64,000 bases of DNA from Hirundichthys speculiger (lineage: Eukaryota > Chordata > Actinopteri > Beloniformes > Exocoetidae), in NCBI GenBank assembly GCA_018398805.1, contig JAGFBZ010000011.1:1648501-1712500 (forward strand), read 5' to 3'. Below, piece by piece: positions 41,735 to 55,060 of this stretch. Made by a program: the position numbers and the translations under genes. Below the pieces are notes generated by a model, which did no database searches, was not told the origin of the DNA, and was given only the letters and a program-made list of their open reading frames with translations. Numbering within the stretch: position 1 is the stretch's first letter; each line of letters starts with the position of its first letter.

Positions 41735-42335
41735 CTTCCATCAGTAGTTCTAAGAACTATGAAAAGGCTTTTTGAAGTCTAAAAGGACCTTTTGACAATA
41801 TTATATATTGTAGATGAAAGAAGGCTTCATAATGATGTTTTAAATCTGAGTTCAAGGATACATTTTGATCAAAAATAACCCTGAAGATAATGCCATTGTG
41901 AGTAACTATGTGGTTGGATAATGTGTTTCTCAGGGGTTTAGTTCCAAAGACAATCACCTAGAAAATAGAATACAGGTCATTCGGCTCTTTATATCTTTTG
42001 TAAATGCCTTTAGTGTAGCCAGTTGTTTGGTTTCTTCTGGCTTAATGGATAAATATATCTCAGTGTCAGCAATATGTCACAGCAATGTCATATGTCATAA
42101 AGAGAAAAGTGTCAGTCTAAGCACCAAACACTGTGGAACTCCATTAATAACTGGCATATGAAGGAGACTTCTTATTTACATGAACAAACTGGAATCTATT
42201 AGATAAATATAACTCAGACCAGCTGAACTGAATCAGAAATCTTGTTGTGTTTGTAGCCTGGCAACAACTGAGCTTATGATGTCACTTGCAGCATCAACAG
42301 GGAACACAGTTAACTCTCTCTGTAGACAACATGGA
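41735..42335 (-). mobile_element. L2/Maui-type LINE reverse transcriptase remnant
   Basis: Minus-strand translation across frameshifts gives an FQFVHVNK-like piece, GVPQ followed by a degraded SVLG box, EIYLSIKPEET, MTC, MIVFGTKPL, LSNHIVTHNGI, VIFDQNVSLNSDLKHHYEAF and FHL. This is the order of the reverse transcriptase palm and thumb of fish L2 elements. The catalytic YADD box lies in a deletion. Old and nonfunctional. Confidence 0.7.
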
Positions 42336-43324
42336 CTAAAACGCAGAGCCAAAAATTTAATGTCCAGGGTCCACAGTAACTTTCTTTCAGAGTAACTTGT
42401 CCAAGATTGGACTTATTACAACCCTGTCTGCACTCTTTGTTTTTCAGTTATATCTCTCCCTTTCCCCACGTTCAAGGTGTTAGAAAGGTCAATAACACAT
42501 GAAAACTATTTTGCTGTTGTCATGACTGTTCATAACAATGGATGTTTAAAAACACCTGAATTACCAGGAGAAATCCCTGAAGCATCCAAACCCGTGTGAA
42601 AAAATAAGTGTTTTATTAAGAATATCAATAGAAACCTTAAGATGACACAATTATCAAAATCTAAAAATCTAGTACTGGATAAATGACATTGTGTAAAATG
42701 CTGAATTGTATTCAAGAGTATTTGTTGAATACCCGCTTCTTTTCTTGCAGCTGTTTCCGTCTTTTGCCTGCATATATGTCAGAGCACAAACATCTTTACA
42801 TTTGTACTATAATCAAACTCTTTGTTCTCAGTGTGCTGTGGTGGATTGGGGTGCAGTCTTGTGGGTGGTGACAACAGAAGTTATTGTTTTGTCTGTCTTG
42901 GGTTTTTTTGCTTGGCCAATCAGGATCAACAAAGGTCATCTAGACTTGGTCTCCATTTGAGTTCCTGAAAAGGATAAACTTTTCTCCCTAAAAACCAACA
43001 GAATATTCTCTGATATGAACTTGCAAAACGTTTTTTCTTATTGTCAACTTGAGTTGTTGACTTGACGTATTGTGTCTTTGCTTCTAAGATGAACTTTGAT
43101 AATTTTTTTGCAGACAGTATGAACCAAAGGGCGCTCTCAGGCTACACAGATTTAAGGCCGATATGCCAGTTGCAGAGCTCTTCAGCGGGTTGGTGGCAAA
43201 CTGGCAGGAGGTTGGTGGTCGACTGTGTGACCAACTCATAGAGCTGTCAAACATTCAAACAAACATATTTATATTTTTTTTCTTATAAGAAATTGATGCA
43301 AATTGGTGCCAAAGACAAAAAAGA
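42336..43324. other. Intron 2, no recognisable content
   Basis: Short frames at 42683-42960 have no domain. No repeat identified. Confidence 0.45.
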
Positions 43325-43720
43325 CTATCAAAACAGTCATCAGGAAAGTCCAAAGGCCAGGCCCTGTCATGGTATGGGGTTGTATCAGTGCTCTTGGCAA
43401 AAGTCATTTACACTTGTGTGGTGGCAGCATTAATGTAGGGAAGTAAACTGAGGAGTAAACATTCCTCCCTCCAAGACCACATCTTTTCCAGGGATGTTCA
43501 TACATTCTTCAGCGAGATATTGCAAAACCACATTACAAAGGCATGGCTGAGGAAGAAGAGGGTACAGGTAATGGGCTGGCCTGCTTCCTGTCCTGGTTCT
43601 TCTACAGAGATTGTGAGCAACATTTTTAAATGAAAAATGCAATGATGACTCTATACCGTTGAACACCTTAAGACATGTTTACCGAAACTCTTCATGTCTG
43701 GATATACAGAATGCCAGAAT
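43325..43720 (+). pseudogene. Tc1-like transposase fragment
   Basis: At 43348 the frame reads VQRPGPVMVWGCISALGKSH, then LHLCGGSINVGK, the block around VMVWGC typical of Tc1 transposases. After frameshifts come PPRPHLFQGCSYILQRDIAK and KAWLRKKRVQVMGWPA, and finally TVEHLKTC. These correspond to the Asp (QDNAKPH-like) and NWPACSPDL segments of a second Tc1 family. The catalytic residues are degraded and no termini were found. Confidence 0.7.
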
Positions 43721-43775
43721 GACTTTTAGGTGTTGTGAGAAAAAAAAAAATGACTGTACAAAGGGGTAAAAACTT

Positions 43776-43780
<5 letters not shown>

Positions 43781-43831
<51 letters not shown>

Positions 43832-43859
43832 ACACACTTTTTTTTTTTTTTTTTTTTTT
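43781..43859. repeat. Compound simple repeat C37-(AC)10-T22
   Basis: Thirty-seven C, then about ten AC units, then about twenty-two T without interruption, directly upstream of the dispersed repeat at 43860. Exact lengths in such runs are unreliable in assemblies. Confidence 0.9.
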
Positions 43860-44268
43860 ACCTCAGCCAAGGAGGGCATTTATCTGTCTGTCTGTCTCTC
43901 TGCAAAGTAACTCAAAAAGTTATGGATGGATTTTGATAAAATTTTCAGGAGTTGTCAGAAATGTGAAAAGGAAGAACTGGTTTCATTTTGGCTGTGATCC
44001 AGAAGAAATCCTGGATTCTGGATCACTTTCAAATTTTTCGATAACATTGCGGCCAATGGGGCCGAAAATTTTTCTTTCTCAATATCTTCGTTAATTAATT
44101 GCCCAAAACTCATGAAATTTGACTCAGGGATTGACAACTGGGAACCTCTATTAAATTTCAAAGGCTGATCCAGATCTGACGCGGACGCGGATTTTATCGC
44201 AAATGGCTATATGGGGGAATTGTTGCACTTGGCGGAGGTCTGCGCTCTCCGAGTGCTTTTCTAGTTTT
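43860..44268 (+). repeat. Common fish dispersed repeat (class uncertain)
   Basis: Runs from cctcagccaaggagg through ctgtctgtctgtctctctgc, aactcaaaaagttatggatg, gattttgataaaattttcag and ending cggaggtctgcgctctccga followed by gtgcttttctagtt. I remember this as a widespread teleost repeat but cannot assign its class. Confidence 0.6.
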
Positions 44269-44306
44269 TTTAAAATGTGTTAGAACCTTGTACTGTAAAA
44301 AATTGA

Positions 44307-45739
<1,433 letters not shown>

Positions 45740-45985
45740 TCCTTGCGTTTACATGGGAAAGTTTAATTCCTCTTTAATTCAGAATTAAAATTAAATCCGA
45801 TTTAAAATGATAAAAAATTACCATGTAAACACCTAATTCCAAATGAAAATGTCCATTCCAAATTAGACTTAATTCCGAAGTAAGTGGCTGGTTTATTTTG
45901 ATTTTAAATCCGAATAGAATAATTCCGCGGTCATGTATACACTCATTCTGCTTTAAAATTATTCCGGTCTTTCTGCCCATGCTCG
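45740..45985. repeat. Probable dispersed AT-rich repeat
   Basis: Begins cgtttacatggg. Internal taattcc words repeat, with ccatgtaaac in opposite sense at about 45821, resembling a fish nonautonomous DNA element. Ends were not resolved. Confidence 0.35.
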
Positions 45986-46419
45986 TTCCCTTGCCCGTCC
46001 GTCACGATGATGCTTATATTCCGCGCTGGACTTGTTTTCATTGACAAAACGTTTTTTTTTTAAAAGACGAATGGACAGCAAAATGTATGTTTATACTCCC
46101 GGTCAGCAGTTCCAAGCCTGTCTGCCTCATACGCTCTGAGACCGTGGTACTGATTCAAAGTGGGAAGCGCCACTATGAGACAAAACACAGCACTTTTTTT
46201 TTTTTGTTGCACTTTTTAGTTTTTTCAGGGTTTAATTTTTTACTTGAAGAGGCCTTCAATTCTTCAGGCGTGGACTTGCGCTATTATTGTTTTTATTCTG
46301 AGGTTTCACTTTTGAAATAAAATCCTTAAACTTATTTAAATGCATGGGACTGCTTTTATTTATGATAAAAGATATGGAATATGTTGGAATATTTCCTGCA
46401 TTTGAAGTTAAAATAAAAA

Positions 46420-46515
46420 TTAGTTACTTTTTCAAAATACGTACATTGGCTCGGACCTTCTACTTGGGCAAAATTTAGTAAACGGACCTCGAGGACTTTT
46501 AATTGAATACCCCTG
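46420..46515 (-). repeat. hAT solo end
   Basis: Ends aattgaatacccctg at 46515. The complement caggggtattcaattaaaag is a common fish hAT terminus. No partner end found. Confidence 0.55.
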
Positions 46516-48299
46516 ATCTAGAGGTACTGGCTGTTCTGGCTGCTGCCAGGGCAAGCGGCTAATGTTCTGGAGGCTAGTCAAGAGTTAGCCCAGGTAGTAG
46601 CCTTCCTAACAGCTAGCCATTAATCATAGCCATTAGACAATTAAAAGGTTACACCCCTTAAAAAATAAATGTGTTGCGTTTATCTAATTTGACCTGCTGC
46701 GGTGCGTAAAAATTTCCTCCCTACAGTTGTCATTGATGTGAAATCCAGCTATGGAGATCAAAGCCATATTTGAATCAGGATGCGAATATCTTTATTTTGG
46801 CTGCAAAGTTGAACATTTTAACATAGGGGTCAATGGAGATGGACTAGTTTTTTTTAGAACCAGGCCCCTTATGACCATAAGGGAACTGCAGTTTTACTGT
46901 ATGCTATACCTTGCATGTGCATTGTTAATATCATTAAAATTCAATATCTACTTTGTTATCTATGTATTTATTTGTTGGTATAAATGTCTGGCTGTCTAGC
47001 TCAGAGTTTTCTGGCTCATAGAAAATTTCCTCTGGACAGTTCACTAATTCCAAAACAGAACCAGAACAGTAAGGTTTCTGGCCGATGACTTCACATTGAT
47101 CTTTATTTTTTTTCAAAGCAGTTTTTCAGGATTTGCCTGACGCAACCTAAACACTGATAACCTGCACTTAAGTGGAACCAAGAAAGTCTCAACACAAGTA
47201 AAATAAGAACTGTGGGAAAATATGCCTCTTACAATTTGTCTGATCAGTGAAAAGTTGCCTTTTAAAGCTTTTAAATTGTATGCAGCTAATAGTCTTGTTG
47301 AATCTGGTTCTCATGTTTGTGTTTTGATGCAGGAAGTTTAATTATCCTGAAATGCATGAATGAAACACTTGAACTTTGGAAAGAGGAGGAGAAAGTAGAG
47401 TTTAATATCTGTTTAATTAAATCCAGGAACTCTTGACATCTGGGAGTAAACTGCGTCAGTGAGTCGCCCTCTTCTTCCTCCCATAATGCATCTCTAACAT
47501 AAACACATATCACACACACATATTGGACCTAGTACAAGGATCCTCATTGAGATTTTCTTTCAGCCCAAGCTAATTCAGAACCCCAGCTTGTAGCCTAAAC
47601 CTGAACCCCAGGGTTTGTCTTAACCCATGAGACAGGCTGTTGAAGTTGTGAAGACTTCCCTTGACGCTCTGACAATGTACAAATCTTCTGACTATGATGG
47701 GTTTGGACACAACTTTGGCTGCACAAAAACATACACACACTGACCCCATCCATCACAGTGAGTGGCTGACTGCTCACTTTTGCTTGTTGAGGAATGTTTA
47801 ATTCCCACTGGTTTGTGTGTGCGTCTGTGTCTCTGTGCTAATGTTTTTCTGTTTTTAAATTTTTGTTTATGGTGCACAGAAGATAAATTATTAACTACAT
47901 GCTTTCCTTTTTCACTGAGAGGGACAGTGCAGGGTTGTGTTGAAGTGCATCCTGCTTCTACTATATACAGATGTGGCTCAAACCAGCATTTTTTTCCATA
48001 ATGGTCAAGAGGGGGCAACTCTTTGGCTTGCACAAAATGTCAGCTTTTATAGAAGTCTGAAGGAAAAGAACTGTGTTTGTCTCCTAATTTATCATCTTAG
48101 GAAACCTTTTCCTAAGATGTTTATGGCATGGTTTTTGAGCGATATACCACATACGGGGCATTTTTCAAAACAATATATAATCCAATTTATGGTAAGGAAA
48201 GCATTAGCCGTTCCACCCTCTGACCATCCCAGCATTTACCTCCACCTTCTTAGTTCTCCAGCTAATGGATAATTACTATTAATATGTTTTATCCTATAT
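46516..48299. other. Intron 3, no recognisable content
   Basis: 1.8 kb. Frames such as 47692-48033 show no domain. No repeat identified. Confidence 0.45.
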
Positions 48300-48672
48300 A
48301 ATATTGCCAAGATGTATATGCTTCTCCTCTCTCTGTCCTCCATCTTCTGTCCTAACTCCCTCCTCTTTTCTTTCTTTACCCGGCTGGCCTTTGGCGGGAA
48401 GGTACCCCCTTATGAGCCAGGTCCTGCTCAAGGTTTCTTCTTCTTAAAAAGGAGTTTTTCCTTGCCACTGTTTAAGCTTAAAGGTTTTTTCTCCCACAAG
48501 GGGAGTTTTTTACTTGCTGTTGTTTCTGTAATTGGGATTTAATAATATTACTTTAGTTAATAATATTTGCTCATGGGTCATGCTCTGGGTTTCTGACAAG
48601 TAGCTAGGGACAAATTGTATTGTAATAGATGCTATACAAAAAAAGTTGAATTTAACTGAATTGTACTGAATC
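48300..48672 (+). mobile_element. L2/Maui-type LINE 3' end
   Basis: Contains ctctctgtcctccatcttct, gagccaggtcctgctcaagg, gagtttttccttgccactgt, tgctcatgggtcatgctctg and a tail of degenerate TGAAT units. It matches the complement of the 3' UTR in the L2 copy at 26264-27933, so it is a severely 5'-truncated L2 insertion on the + strand. Confidence 0.85.
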
Positions 48673-51321
48673 AGATAAAGTACTCTTGAGAGGAGAACTA
48701 CTGTTCATTTGTCAGTTTAGTATCCAGAGGACATTTTAAGATTATTAATGCTCTAGCTCTGGTGCACCTCTTGGAGATGCTTGCTAAAATCCCAAACTCA
48801 TGACAAGCAGGACATTTTTATATGCAGTTCAATAACCTCACTGTTTTTGGTCCCCCTCTCCACCCACATATTAGGACACTGTACTGGCGTCTATTCATTT
48901 TGCACAACCTAACCCAAATCCTAACTCTAATAATAACTATTATGAGTTCGTATCAAACCCTATCCTTAACCAAAAACTATATATGCATAGCCCTAACCTT
49001 AACCTGTTTTCAGTAGGGGAAACCCGACTACCACGAAAATGATATCCAAGGTGTGGCAGCACCATTTATAACTGGTTGTACGCAAACTCCCACTGACTCG
49101 GAAGGCGCCGATTTAGTGCAAGGGTAAGAACAAAACTGGGAAGAACATCGACACAAGAATATCACAAGAAACTCCAGGGTATGTTCCCATCAGTTCGGCA
49201 AGGAGCAGATCAATACTGACTGAGTCAAGTGGTTATCCTGCCTACTTCTACTGGAATAACTGAGGAAGCCAGAGGAGAGAAAGACACATATCTGGAAAGC
49301 CCCAGATGAATGTGAGGCTGACCCCTTACATGTGATCTTCCGCCTGTAGTCGGGTTGCCTTGATTCAAACCTCAGCTCTAACCATAACTGGAACCGAGAT
49401 GACATTCTGCCTCACTTAGACCAGACGTTGGTCCTCACAAGATTAATGGATCCAACAATGTCAGTAATTGTACCAAAAACGTCCAAATTAAGTAACAAAA
49501 TTGCTTACACCTCAACACACATCAGACTGGACAACTGCTTCTCATGATAGGGCCATTACTTCTGCTATTACATTTTGAGATTGTCTCAGAGTCTGCTGCA
49601 ATTTCAGACTGAGAAAAAGGATTTGTTGCTGAAGTTGTAGCAGCAACGTCTTGTTGTCTGAGAGCCTTTTAGAGCCTTTAGAAGGAAATTTGTGTCACTC
49701 TTTCTAGGATATATTGAGATTATTTGCTAAATCAGTAAAATCCATCTGCAAAATAGTCTCTTTTGTAAAATGATGTTGCTTGAAAAGCAGACATGCTGCT
49801 TTTCTACCTTGAGACAACCTGGTTAAGTTGGTTTTAGCATCTGATAAAGATGTCTCCAGAGCACTTCCCATTAGATGCTTACTTACTGGAGGGATTATAT
49901 CTTCCAGCTGCTTTTGGAGCAACAGGATTCTGGAGACCAGAAGCACTAATGGACCATCTAATGGGCTTTAGTAGCCTTTAGTTGACAGTGGGAGAGACAG
50001 AAAAATGTATGCCGAAAGAGAAGGAGGAGATGCAGTAAAGGCCACAGGGCGAAAGTCCAAGCTGGGCCTCCTGCAGTGAGGATTTTCTCTCTCTGTACTT
50101 CAGGCAGATTTCTGTTAGAGAATGTCTGTCTGGTAGTTGTATAGGGCCTCAACCGCAGCGTCTCCATTAGCAGGCATGACAAGAATTTTTCAAGGACTTA
50201 TAGAGGGCTGAATCATGTCTCTGCTTTAGGTTAAGTACTTCATGGTGGGCCAGAAAAACTGCTTTCTATCACACACACTCTCATGTTAAATCTGCCCCTC
50301 TCCTCTTAACACAGTGACATGTTAGTCATGGTGGCATGCTTATTTCTGTCTGTGGCAATCCGACGCCATGCAGAGAGAAAAATTGTGAATATTCAGCCAA
50401 GACAGTCCTCTAAAAAGTTGACAAATGTGTATCTCAGATGGCACTACACCATACGTAGGTTGCATGTAAAGAAAAGGATAGTGTTATCCCAAATACCACC
50501 GTATGGGCTCTAGACCTTCAGCAGAAGTGTTGAACAAACATTCAAAGCTTCCTTTTCCATGCAGGAAGTTCTACTGGTACATTTTATAATGTGTGATGCT
50601 TAGAGTTTGTGATTCAGAGCAAATGTGCGTGACTGAACAAATGGGGCTCATGTGCGCATTTGAGTGTGGTTTATGCATTGAGCAAGGGAGGTCCGCACGT
50701 GTGTGACGAGCGTCAGGGGTGCACATGTTTGGTCATGTGCTCTGGGTCAGGAGTGGAACATGAGGAGTGTGCTACAGAAGTGTGCCACACGGAAAGCAAC
50801 TTGTATATCAGTGAAACAAAAATAGCTTTTTCATGGAATAAATGTGATGAGAAAGCAATTTAATTGCCAAGTTGTCACTCAGTTTATTGTGTGCCACACA
50901 GGTGTCCAGTATGCTGTCATTCCCTTAACAGCTAAAATGAACTGAAGCATTCCTGCAAGTGACGTTCACACATACGTGCCGAAAGCGTCCTCAGTGTCAC
51001 CATCCGTTCACTGTGAATGGAGTGACGTCAAGCACCGCTGAACTGAAATGTGGGTTCCGTGTGTCGCAATGGCAGCATTGGTTTTTGACGATATTTGGAA
51101 ATCTTTCAACTTTTTATGCTTATGCCGTGCATGTCAGCCAGTCAGATTGCTGCTACAGAGCTAATGCCAATGATATCATACGTGGGGGTGGGACTCTGTT
51201 TTTTGGTGTGATGAGGGAACATAATAAGTATCCCCTCCAGAGCGTTGCCACGGCGCTGCTGTGTGAGCCCATCGTCACAGCCATGAGTGTGAGAGGGCTG
51301 CAACTCTGGCAAATTACTTCC
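48673..51321. other. Intron 3, 2.6 kb without recognised features
   Basis: No repeat or domain recognised. Confidence 0.45.
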
Positions 51322-51329
51322 CGCTAGGT

Positions 51330-53056
51330 CAGGGGTCGGCAACCTTTACTATCAAAAGAGCTATTTTTTTGTCCTTCTCCCTTAATAAAATTCATCTGGA
51401 GCCGCAAAACTTATTTGACCCGAAAAAGAAGATAACAGTGTATGAAGTTTTATATCTAGTTATTCTGTATTCAGAGGGATTTGAATCTACCCAAAAGCTT
51501 ATTCCTAGTATCTTTGGCAGTTTTTAAAGTTTTTAATGCTAAAGAGCATGCAAGGTACAAATTAAAGTTTCATTTCGAATTTTTTTTTTTTGTTACCCAC
51601 TTTAAAAGAGCTATAGTTTGTTGCATTTATGAAATTATAGAACAACAAACAGAAAATTGTTAACATTTTATTGCTGTTTTTACCTGTTATAACAAAGGTA
51701 AACCTCAAACTCTGATAAAGACTGTATAATGGCTGCTTCTGTACTGTATGTTACGGGAGCAGAACCAAGACAATTTCCTGTCAACTTCTTGACATGGGAG
51801 TGAATATATTAAATCTTGAATCTTTTTGAATGAGGAGGAAAAAAAAAACACTGGCATGTAGTGCTGGGCAATATGACAATATATATCGTGGGGACAATAT
51901 AAAAGTGTATATCGTGCCATTTCTCTTCTATCGTTTTCTATCGTTTCTAACCTAATTTTATCAATTATTACAGCAAATATGTAATTAAATAACCTGCAAT
52001 GATAAATTTGATAGAATCATATCTACTTCTACAAAGTAGCCTTTTATGTTTGCACTTTTATTCATGGTTAATGCCTTAAACAGAGTTCTCTTCAAACTAC
52101 TTTAGACACTTTATATTGGTTTGCAAACTTTGCACTACAAGGTTACAGATTTCAGAAAGTTGAAAAATAATTTGTGTTTATTTTTTATAGCTAAACTTCA
52201 GTGCAAAAATGTGTTTTTCCTCTCAGAAACTGCTGTGCACTTTAAAAAAAAATGTGAAAGCTACTGTACCTCTGTACCTACCTGTTTTTGCTGCACTAAA
52301 ATGTATGTTTGTGACAGTTCAGCTAAATGTCCTTTCAAAATTAAGTTGAAAAGTAAGCAATGAAATCTTTGTCAAACCTTTCAGGGAATAACGGAAAACA
52401 TACTTTATTATGGTATATCGTGATATATATCGGTATCGTGATATAAAATAGTCAATACCGTGATATATGATTTTTTCCATATCGCCCAGCACTACTGGCA
52501 TGTGTAAACCTACTTTGAAATAAAACAAAGAACTATGCAGGTTCATTTGAGTCATTCCCTTATTTGTAAAACGTTGATCAAATAAAAAGTAGCCCACTTT
52601 AAAATAAATAAAACATATAGCTGCAGCTTAATAACTTAAAAAATTATAAATATAAAAATAGGCCAGTTTGTATTTAATTATGACTTAAGTCCAATATCAC
52701 TCCTTTTGTTACGCCACGACAGCACACCGATGTGGTGCGGGAAATGTTTCTTTTATTTTTTACGGCAGCAACATGTAAAGATGTCCGGCGCTATAGTCAC
52801 AGAGCTCGCGCTCACCTTTATTTTCTTTCCCAGGATGCAACACACAAATATGACTTCCTCATTGCAGTAACCTGGCAGTATTTTGCGCTAAACATACATA
52901 TTCTGCCCCCTGCTGGCGAGCAACCTACATGGCACTACATGTGCTCCAGAGCAAGAATCGCCTTCTGACAAGTTTTTCCCCCAAAGCTACAGGGAGCCAC
53001 TGCAGAGAGGCTAAAGAGCTGCATGCGGCTCCAGAGCCACGGGTTGCCGACCCCTG
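51330..53056. mobile_element. hAT element (outer) containing a nested hAT MITE
   Basis: The termini caggggtcggcaacc and ggttgccgacccctg are exact inverted repeats. They are flanked by the exact 8-bp repeat cgctaggt (51322-51329 and 53057-53064). gagctattttt on the left and gagctgcatgcggctccaga on the right are typical of this fish family. It is split by the insertion at 51859-52494. No readable transposase. Confidence 0.93.
51859..52494. mobile_element. Nested hAT MITE with 8-bp target duplication
   Basis: The termini tagtgctgggcaatatg and catatcgcccagcacta are inverted with one mismatch. The 8-bp flank ctggcatg occurs at 51851-51858 and 52495-52502. Subterminal atatcgtgatatatatcg motifs lie at the right end. 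Noncoding. Confidence 0.93.
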
Positions 53057-53208
53057 CGCTAGGTATTGGTGTCACAAGCCTTCTGCCATGATGTGAGCGT
53101 AGCAAGTAATTTATAAATATTGTAAGCAGCGATGTGTAGAGAGAGTGTTACTTAGATTTGGCAATAAGTCGAGCCTTTTGAGGCTCCAAATCACCATTAA
53201 AGGCATTA

Positions 53209-53379
53209 AAATGCCACATACACTGGTTGTTCATGGTTGCACGAGCACATCGGGCCCCTAGAACATGAAGGATCAAAGAACTCAGCAGATGTCGGTGAAA
53301 AACATTAATCGTGTGAGTAAACAACAGACTTCAAGTCCTACAGGTTATTCTAAAGTGTGTTCACTCCATTTCGTTGACG
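53209..53379 (+). pseudogene. Degraded THAP-domain exon
   Basis: Starts MPHTLVVHGCTSTSGP. After a stop and shifted frames it continues VKNINRVSKQQT, then TGYSKVCSLHFVD ending directly at a gtaaga donor (53380). The xVVxGC start and CSxHFVDG end are those of a THAP domain, whose first exon often stops at this point. The first zinc-ligand Cys is replaced by Leu and the frame is broken. It is not the same family member as the THAP fragment at 16270-16536. Confidence 0.55.
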
Positions 53380-53389
53380 GTAAGACTTA

Positions 53390-54905
53390 TAATTTCTGCA
53401 CCTATAACTTTGGTTCTTGAAATCCAGTTGGGAAAGATTACCAGAGATGGACATCGCTTCTTAGTCTTGCCTGCTTAATCTGCTCAATACAGTATTTATT
53501 TTGTTCAGTAAACATTCAGAACTGATCAGCGTTAATTATGCCATAATTAGACAAAACCTTTAAAGTCAGATATATGTGCACTGTTGGGCAAGTTCACTTT
53601 CTACATGAACTAGTTCAGTTTATAGTTCACAGAAATTAAAATAAAGTAGTTCAGTTCATAGCTCACAAAAATTACGATGAACTTGTTCATTTAGTTTCAA
53701 AAAGTGAACTAAATAGTTCATTTATAGTTCTTTTTTATATTCTTTTTTACTGTTGCTGCGAGCAATTATTTGTCAAAATGATTGCCGCTGCCCATATACT
53801 ATACCACCACAAACGGCAATTATTTTATCCATTTTATCTGTTGAAAACTATGTGTCCAATTCTGAATCTTTATCCAACCAGGGTTCACATTAGCATTGAA
53901 GGGACAGCCCATATAAAACTGTCATTTTCCTTTTAGCAGCAGCCATTCCCAAACTTCAGAATACCTTGGCCCAATTTAAATGTTAAAAATATACGCGGTC
54001 CACCCAGACCTTTCATCACAACTATAATCACCGGACAGGACTAGAATCTATGTTCTGATATTAATGTTTGTGTGTGTGTGTGTCTCAATCGGGGGGTAAA
54101 TGTAAAAAGATATAAAAAGTAAAAAGTATAAAATTTACATATATGTATACCTGTGCATTATATCTGGGCCTATACATGTACCTTTTGATAGACATACATA
54201 TGGACCAGAACATACAATATGAACATGCATTAATGCACATAGCATACCCGTATAACTGCACATCCATTTATGCATATTCACATACAGATGTACACAATTT
54301 AGGGCTGCACAGAACACAAACAAAAGTGTCAAACAAAACTGAATAAATGAGTAAAGGCTGGCATTTGGTTGTGATTGCTATGTTGGCAATGACACCGATT
54401 AGTTACAGTTACATTGTCATTTCAGAATTGTGGTCATTATTAATTGATAAATACTGTGTAGTTTACAGCACAGATAAACAAGAATATAAACACCTATCTG
54501 TGAATAGATAGACTTACATATCTAGTATTTAAAATGTATATCAATAATATAATATACTGTAAATACCCCCTCACCCCCACTCTAGGGTGCACCAGCCAGT
54601 AAGCATTTCCACGTACTTCTGCTTTTTCCTTTAGCTCTCTGCTGCACTTTGGGTGTCGTTATGGTCCGTTTCTGATGACTAATGTTTGTAACTTGTGAAC
54701 ACAGGACTGTGTTACAATAAATGAAGAAGTGGTGCTGTACTGTGGAGCCTGATATGCAACATGGCGGTGTTGAGTCGAAATACCTGGATGTGTGACATGA
54801 GTGAATACTATCAATACAACAAAACTGGGTGCTTTGACACAGTCTTTCCACTGTGTGCGTTTTTTGGCTTTATTGTCGCTGGAAATTAATTTTCTGACGT
54901 TTGTA
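53390..54905. other. Intron 3, no recognisable gene
   Basis: A stretch at 53590-53730 repeats tagttca words (for example gaactagttcagtttatagt), suggesting a worn repeat. A (TG)n lies at about 54068-54083. Nothing else recognised. Confidence 0.45.
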
Positions 54906-54907
54906 CC

Positions 54908-55060
54908 AATGCCTAAAAGGTTGAACTTTCCTGAACTTCTGATGGGAGTAATGCTTACAACAGAACAGACTCACATTTCAGCTTGGCAACACTTGACAGC
55001 ACCCCATTCAAAGAAAATAGACAACGACACTGGTGACACCCCCAACCTGTATGTGTGAGC
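54908..55060 (+). repeat. Dispersed repeat, copy B
   Basis: Aligns with 33648-33800: atgcctaaaaggttgaac, cttctgatgggagtaatg, cacttgacagcaccccat and a gacaacgacactggtgaca-like end. Confidence 0.5.

Noticed and set aside
43735..44094. 119-codon frame rich in proline
   Set aside because: Translation of the C37-(AC)10-T22 tract and the adjoining dispersed repeat.
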